The notes under the pieces: model-generated
Seen by the model: the letters and a program-made list of their open reading frames with translations, nothing else
Told to the model about the DNA's origin: nothing
Database searches by the model: none
Translations under genes and position numbers: made by a program
NCBI RefSeq assembly: GCF_028453695.1
Contig: NC_135778.1
Coordinates: 12,522,244-12,586,243, forward strand
Length of the DNA: 64,000 nucleotides
Direction: 5' to 3'
DNA from: Augochlora pura
Taxonomy: Eukaryota > Arthropoda > Insecta > Hymenoptera > Halictidae
Shown: positions 58,580 through 64,000 of the stretch, piece after piece
Numbering within the stretch: the stretch's first letter is position 1
How the letters are laid out: each line of letters opens with the position of its first letter

Positions 58580-59306
58580 TGTCTGGAGGCGGAGCGGTGC
58601 GCGGGGGCAAGCGAACTCGACCCCTACAAATTACCTCCAATTTCGTGTAAATTCCTCGTTCCTGCGTCAGCATAATACCTGTATTAGGACGGCCAGCTCC
58701 GGCTCTTAGGCGGCAATAAATCTGTATTAGGGTGAGGCGTTACTCCTCCTAGTAAAAGGGGTACACCGCCCAGTTTCGCGGTAGCGGAAAGAGCGAAAGG
58801 GAGATGAGAAAGGGTAAGAACCAGAAGAACGGGGAGTGTGAGAAGGGGGTGAAGCCAGCTAATTTTTCACGACCGCGATCTGTCCGCGAAGGTGTCTGGC
58901 ACGAGATTGGCCCAAATACGATTCGGCCGGCTGAGAAATAATCTCTATCCCCCTCGCCCTCCCCCCTACCCTCGATATCCCGGCCTCGTTCGGCTTCGAT
59001 CGCGAATAATCGGGATTCTAACCCTCGTCCCTTTCGGATCTCCGGCGACGAAGAATCCGTCGCTCGCGGTCGTTAATTAGACCGGGGCGCGGCTTCAGAT
59101 TGTTCCCGGAGCCGTTAATCCTTCTTCAGAGTTCCCGGAGATATGTTTCAGCTGGAATTTCCACGTGGCACCTGGGGATCTGGCGAACGGGGACACTGTT
59201 CGAACGACCTGTTACCTTCGGAATAATCGGACCTGCCTGATTATTATAGGAATAGATAATTATAGAGCAAATGGCGCGTTTTAAAAAGCTCGAGAATAGG
59301 AAAATA

Positions 59307-60554
59307 TTAGGTTGGGGAGAAAGAAATCCATTATATTTACGCGAACTTCAAGACTTTATTTGACATGTTTCCGATTGTTCGATTTAGGTCAAATATGCAC
59401 CGTTTTGTTCTATATTTTGTTGCATTTTAATGGTACCTTCAAGTCTTGGCCCCTATTAGCAAGAAACACTTGCAATCGACTTTCACAATCTTCTCTCGAT
59501 GCCAATTTCTTATCACTAAGCGAGTTTTGCAATGCAAGATAGACATGCTAATCGCTTGGTACCAGGTCTGGACTATGTGGTGGATGCATCAAAACGTCCC
59601 AGCCAAGCTCCTGAATTTTCTGACGAGCAACTAGGACTTGGCGTTGACTTGATGGCACACAACACCTCTCCTGTTGGCCAATTCTGGCCGGTTTCTGGTC
59701 AATCCCTAGCTTCAAACGGTTCAGTTGTTGACAGGAGAGATCCGAATTTAGTGTTTGATCATATGGAAGCAACTCATAATAAATGATTCCTTTCCAGGCA
59801 CAGCAGAACCTTCTTGGCTGTTAGTCCTGGTTTGGCCACCGTCTGACCTGCTTTACCAGGCTTTGACCATGAACGTTTTCGCACAATATTGTCGTATATG
59901 ATCCATTTCTCATACCCAGTCACCATGCGTTCAAGGAATGGGTCGATCTCATTCCGTTTGGCCAAGACAACGCAGATGTAAATTTGAACCATCATGGTTT
60001 TTCGTGTTAATTGATGTGGCATCCAAACGTCGAGCTACTTCTTAAATCCAGCTTTGTGCAAATGGTTTAAAACCGTTTCATGGTCGATCTATAGCTCCCG
60101 AGTGATGCTACAATTGCTAACATGCCGGTCAACTTCGATTATTTCTGTGATTTTGTCAATATTTTCTACGACAGGCCTACCTGTACGAGACGCATCTTTA
60201 ACATTAAAAATACCTGAACAGAATCGACGAAACCAAAATTGCGCGTAATTGGGTGTTATAGTATCGAAACCATAAACATCATTCACAATTTTAGCAGCTT
60301 GGCTTGCATTTTCACCGTTCTCAAAGAAAAATTGTAAAATGTACCGAATTTTCTCTATTTTGACTTCCATTTTGAACACCCTGTAGCTCGCAACTGAATG
60401 GACCAAACAAGAAACAGAAAAAGAATTTTTGTAGTGAAAAATGTCACCTTTCCAACGAATATAAATGTGAAATTGTTTGATCGATACTTTAACAGATATC
60501 GATCACTACAGCCGTCTACCGAAAAAATAATGGATTTCTTTTGCACCAACCTAA
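59307..60554 (-). mobile_element. Mariner transposon relic, copy 2 (inverted)
   Basis: A 1248-bp element flanked by TA (59305-59306 and 60555-60556). The ends are TTAGGTTGGGGAGAAAGAAA and, reverse complemented, TTAGGTTGGTGCAAAAGAAA, each continuing TCCATTAT. The transposase reads right to left. It is closely related to copy 1, about 28.7 kb away, in the opposite orientation. Confidence 0.92.
59384..60370 (-). pseudogene. Mariner transposase pseudogene, copy 2
   Basis: Starts at ATG 60370 (MEVKIEKIRYILQFFFENGE) and reads intact through the helix-turn-helix region (NASQAAKIVNDVYG, FWFRRFCSGIFN, TGRPV) to about 60089, where a TAG interrupts (EL then stop). Further on, VTGYEKW shows the first catalytic aspartate changed to Tyr. 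An 11-bp deletion removes most of the WWDW motif near 59800. The second aspartate codon is changed to a Val codon near 59655, with a frameshift. ELGWDVLMHPPHSPDLVPSD keeps the third aspartate and then meets a stop. The family tail ends at 59384. These lesions differ from those of copy 1, so the copies decayed independently. It cannot make active transposase. Confidence 0.88.
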
Positions 60555-60623
60555 TATGTGTATATTGATTAGGGTAAGGTCAACTAATACGGAGACCTCT
60601 TCTAACATGCAATCTTACCTTAA

Positions 60624-60954
60624 CCCTTTCGTTCCGACGGGCCTATATATACGCCATCAAAGAATGACCATTCTTATACAAAGAGCTTATATTATACGTT
60701 CATACCATATATACTTTTATTTCATACTTTACATAAGATGCTTTTGTTAATCAACAAAGTTGACTATAATATTGACTATAATATTTAAAAAAATAAATTA
60801 TGATTAGAAACTTTCATATTTTAGTAAAGTAAAGTGATATTACTAAATATAATAAATATCAATGTAAAATTTAGAAAACAAGAAACGACTTCTACTTCGT
60901 ATCATTCCGTAACTCAGTGTCAACTACTCACTGATGCGCTTCGTAGCGAAAGGG
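60624..60954 (-). mobile_element. Family B TTAA miniature element
   Basis: A 331-bp inverted copy between TTAA at 60620-60623 and 60955-60958. It starts CCCTTTCGTTCCGACGGG and ends CGCTTCGTAGCGAAAGGG. The signature AGTGTCAACTACTCA (inverted) lies close to the right end. It sits about 65 bp from the mariner end. Confidence 0.82.
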
Positions 60955-60958
60955 TTAA

Positions 60959-63180
60959 TTCCAGTGTAGATGCGCCGAGTGCCATATCGACGCTTCTTTG
61001 TTCCGTATTGACTCGTATTTTTCGATATTTCGTCTGTTTTTTGGCGTTCAAATTAATCTATCCTCATGGGTAGGTGGAAGGTGTTCGATTATATAAATAC
61101 TATTTTACAGTACATTATTGTGGCGCTGAAGAAACAAACTTCGCATGCCCGACGTATAGAAAAAGTCGAAAAAGCTAAACTAGGTCTCGTATTAATAACC
61201 TATTTTCAAATTTGTGTAAATCATAAAAGAATATATATATTCTAGTTTTCAAACATGGTGTGCCCACTTTTAATAAAATTCTTTTTAATCGAAAATTGTG
61301 ATCTTTTTATGAAATTGGTCTCGTACACGTTTACCCTAAAAATTGAAAATACGAGTTCTCTGAAAGGCGCACGCACACTTTCTGTTCTTTCTCTCTTTCC
61401 GTTCGTTCCTTTTACATAGCGCGTGCTGAAATCTCAATTTCAGTAGCAACAAAGGAGTCGCGGACGTATCATAGATCCCGATCTAAGCTCCGCGTATCCC
61501 TAACAAGATCCGAATTCCTTCCGCGGTCAACGACTCGGCATTGCGTTATCTCAATAAGATTACCGATAGCTTGGAACACGTCACGCTAACGCACGATTAT
61601 AATTATAGATGGAAGATACGTTTCCTTTGCCGAGTCGAGTCTTTCATTACTGTCCGGCAGTTGGAGAGAGATATCGTTCGATTAGGGGGTTACATTGTAA
61701 ATGTGAACGGAACGCCGTGGCGACGTACGTTTTATCTGGACTACGTACAGAGAAATTACGCCGGAAATTATTGGCTGCGTTGGAAAGTTTCGCGTGGAAT
61801 TAAACATGTAATCTAATTGTTCCGATTTAGGATTCAAATGCCGTTGGAATTAATTATTCTCGGTTTCCGTGCAAGCAATCGTATACAGTAACAAACGGAA
61901 ATGAGCGATATACATTACCGAACGATCTGCCACTGATATCATTTAGTATGGAAGTACAATTTTTTAATTTCTTAAAATTGTGTTAGAAACATTGTACCGT
62001 TAAACAATTCCTTAGTTCAACAACGAAGGTCGGTTTAATTATTTATCTACAACTAATTTTTGTCTTTTGTTTCTATTCAATGATATATCATTATCTCCAG
62101 CTTATCCTGGATCTAAAAATGCGTATATGGTACACTGAGTGCTATACTATTGAGAAAATTATAAAATGGCAACGTATCATGTTTAATCCATTAGAATTAT
62201 TAAATTAAGACAGAACTTGCAGATCTTGCACCAGTATATTGCAATATTGACTTAAACCATTTCTTGCTGAGAGAGAGGGAGAGTTAATTCAGTAAAATTT
62301 CAAGATTATTCATTCAGGGAGTCCTGATTTCCATCCGAAACAATAAATCTTGTAACAGCGATGTTAATTAGCACTATATTAGAAATAAACTATTGCCTGA
62401 TATATGTTTTTCTACATGAAATATATAAAATACATGAAATAGATGAAATACATTAAATATATGAAATATTTATATTTAGTTGATTACGATTCAAAAAGTC
62501 AATACCGTGTATATTTAAATGAAAAACGCCGTTTATTTTTTTATCGTCGTTGATTGTCGAAGCAGTTTTTAGGTTATCCGTGCCCCGGAATAAAATACTG
62601 CGAAAGAACAACGCTCATTTACGCGCAACTATTTCGAGCGGCTAAATAAAAGTGGGAGACAATAAGGGACTATGACTCTTTTGTCATCATAACACCATTC
62701 CCGATTAAACCAAGCAGAACTCCGACGTATAAAGGGAACCTCGAGAATCGTCGATTGTTCCGCTTGTATTCTATTCGCGATCCAGTTCAGCCCCATTCAC
62801 TAGTCAACTCCTATTCATTTGTACTTGTTCCCAATATTAGCTTCTATTACCAGTCGCTACTTTCAGAGCAACACATATGCGGAATTGAAATAATCTACTT
62901 CTACGCCGAATGAGATCATAACGCTCAGTGAAAAACGATTAAAAATCATCTGGAATTTAATCAAATTCTATACAATTTCGCACAACTAACTTTCGAATCT
63001 TCGAAAATCGATTTCTATTTCATTGTAACCTACGCAAGTGTTAATTTAAAGTAACTTTTACGATGAATGTCGAACACTTTCAACAAACACACCACAAAAT
63101 TTCTGTAGCTTGTTATAGAACGAATATTATTATTCCCCCGTCAATCGCGCAGCCGAATTCCGTATTCCGTATTTTTGAAC
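60959..63180. other. Unassigned DNA
   Basis: A moderately GC-rich stretch at 61430-61800 holds overlapping frames (61541-61816 and 61609-61803) with no domain. A small CTGAAAT-CTCA-ATTTCAG hairpin lies at about 61426-61443. AT-rich ATGAAATA repeats lie at 62410-62470. The rest shows nothing I can support. Confidence 0.35.
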
Positions 63181-63626
63181 GGCGGCACTTTTAGACGAAT
63201 CGGCTAATAAAGCAATTTTTTTTAATTAAGCCCGTGACCCCGTTTTTTGAGCCGCGGTTTTAATAAAGTTCCGCGAGCCAAGTTGACCAAACATTATAGA
63301 AATAATTCGGCCGATCGATCGGTTGGGTTGGAACGCTCTTCGTAATGCGGCATGATTTCCGCGACCAGCAGCGTGCACCTGCAACTTTAAGCAGCCCGCG
63401 CGATGCCTACGTAGCTCCGGCTTTTGTCTACCGTAACAAACACTGTCGTGTCTCGTTCGAGCGTTACAACGCCGACCTATATTCGGCTTAGCGCCCGGGC
63501 GCGGGCGCCGGGCGTTCTCGATTTTCCTCAGCTTGAAATATGCAGCGCATTTCCATCGCATTGTTGCCGCACAAAGGTCCGGAAGTTTGGTACAGACGGT
63601 TTTGTAATCGGCGTGAGAGAGAGGGG

Positions 63627-63665
<39 letters not shown>

Positions 63666-64000
63666 AAAAAAAAGAGTGTGTATCGTAAGAACGCCAGCGC
63701 GAGAAGAGCGTTTGTGGACCACTGGGCGTGTAAACGGCTTTATGCTCGCGCACAGTGCAGCGAGTCAACCCGTGCTGGGAATGACGACATGTCACAGCCA
63801 CGGAATTCCTCGTTCTCAGTCGATGCAGCCGAGCCATTATTCTTTTTCCATTAAACTTTCATTTCGCCTGCGAAAATCGAGAAATATCGCGCGACGATAT
63901 TGGAGCAATTTTTAATTCGAGACCCGGATCGGGAATCCAATCGGGCCTGCATCCGTGATCGCTGGAAGGAGAAACGGTGCGTCATAGTCGGACACGTCGG
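63181..64000. other. GC-rich block with GA tract
   Basis: CpG-rich to the end of the window, with a GA run at 63614-63663. The long frames (63226-63837 minus, 63424-63915 plus) overlap antisense and cross the GA/CT tract, which supplies their SLSLS or REREREE repeats. No gene is called. Confidence 0.4.

Noticed and set aside
60089..60406. Long clean frame in mariner copy 2 as a possible domesticated gene
   Set aside because: It covers only the DNA-binding half and ends in a stop. The rest is frameshifted with altered catalytic codons, and both ITRs are present, so it is a decayed transposon, with no sign of a co-opted gene.
61541..61816. 91-codon plus frame
   Set aside because: A second frame overlaps it, and neither has a domain or splice context.
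63226..63915. 203-codon minus and 163-codon plus frames
   Set aside because: Both cross the GA/CT microsatellite, overlap antisense, and have no domain.
1..64000. tRNA, rRNA, known microRNA or CRISPR array
   Set aside because: No convincing tRNA A/B-box pair, rRNA core, familiar microRNA seed or spaced direct-repeat array was found by eye. A covariance-model search would be decisive.

Overview
This window looks like insect nuclear DNA, most likely hymenopteran (bee or ant). The reasons are indirect. It is gene-poor and AT-rich, with sharply bounded GC- and CpG-rich islands, two mellifera-type mariner relics, many miniature elements sitting in TTAA sites, and no operon-like or prokaryotic gene structure. 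The species cannot be named from the sequence alone. Nearly all long open frames are chance frames in GC-rich or tandem-repeat DNA.

Host coding content is very small. The best candidate is a first coding exon around 38.05-38.23 kb on the plus strand. It has a signal-peptide-like leader, a short upstream ORF and a strong splice donor (TAG|GTAAGC). Weaker exon candidates lie at 39.6 kb (plus) and 41.4-41.6 kb (minus). I recognise no family for any of them. Much of the window is probably intergenic or long-intron DNA. No tRNA, rRNA or known microRNA was recognised.

Mobile DNA is the main content. Two broken mariner elements (29.3-30.6 kb plus, 59.3-60.6 kb minus) each keep both inverted ends and a TA target duplication. 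A degenerate piggyBac-like element (23.06-24.40 kb, minus-strand coding) sits in a TTAA inside a tandem duplication whose other copy is the uninterrupted site. A Tc1/mariner-type transposase tail remains at 25.65-26.07 kb. A 683-bp full-length foldback element lies at 35.07-35.75 kb, and an 80-bp element with mariner-like ends at 37.57 kb. Around these are at least six families of roughly 120-630-bp miniature elements flanked by TTAA. The commonest (family A here, ends CCCTTTGCACTCGA) has eight bounded copies plus one partial copy. Several are nested, and two copies of one family act as empty sites for each other's insertions.

Tandem DNA includes a 7-bp CCCATAT array (13.25-13.48 kb) that is open in all six frames, a 42-bp minisatellite (49.8-50.1 kb), several two- or three-copy duplications, and TA, CT, GA, poly-G and poly-C tracts. 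Between AT-rich repeat-bearing stretches lie GC-rich blocks (about 1.3-2.2, 7.4-8.5, 16.7-17.4, 19.4-20.1, 21.4-22.6, 26.8-28.2, 36.2-36.9, 40.6-41.3, 43.0-44.2, 46.0-47.0, 48.9-49.6, 51.7-52.7, 55.0-55.8, 57.1-57.8, 58.5-59.3 and 63.2-64 kb), in which I see no supportable genes. Family letters A-G are labels used only in this report.
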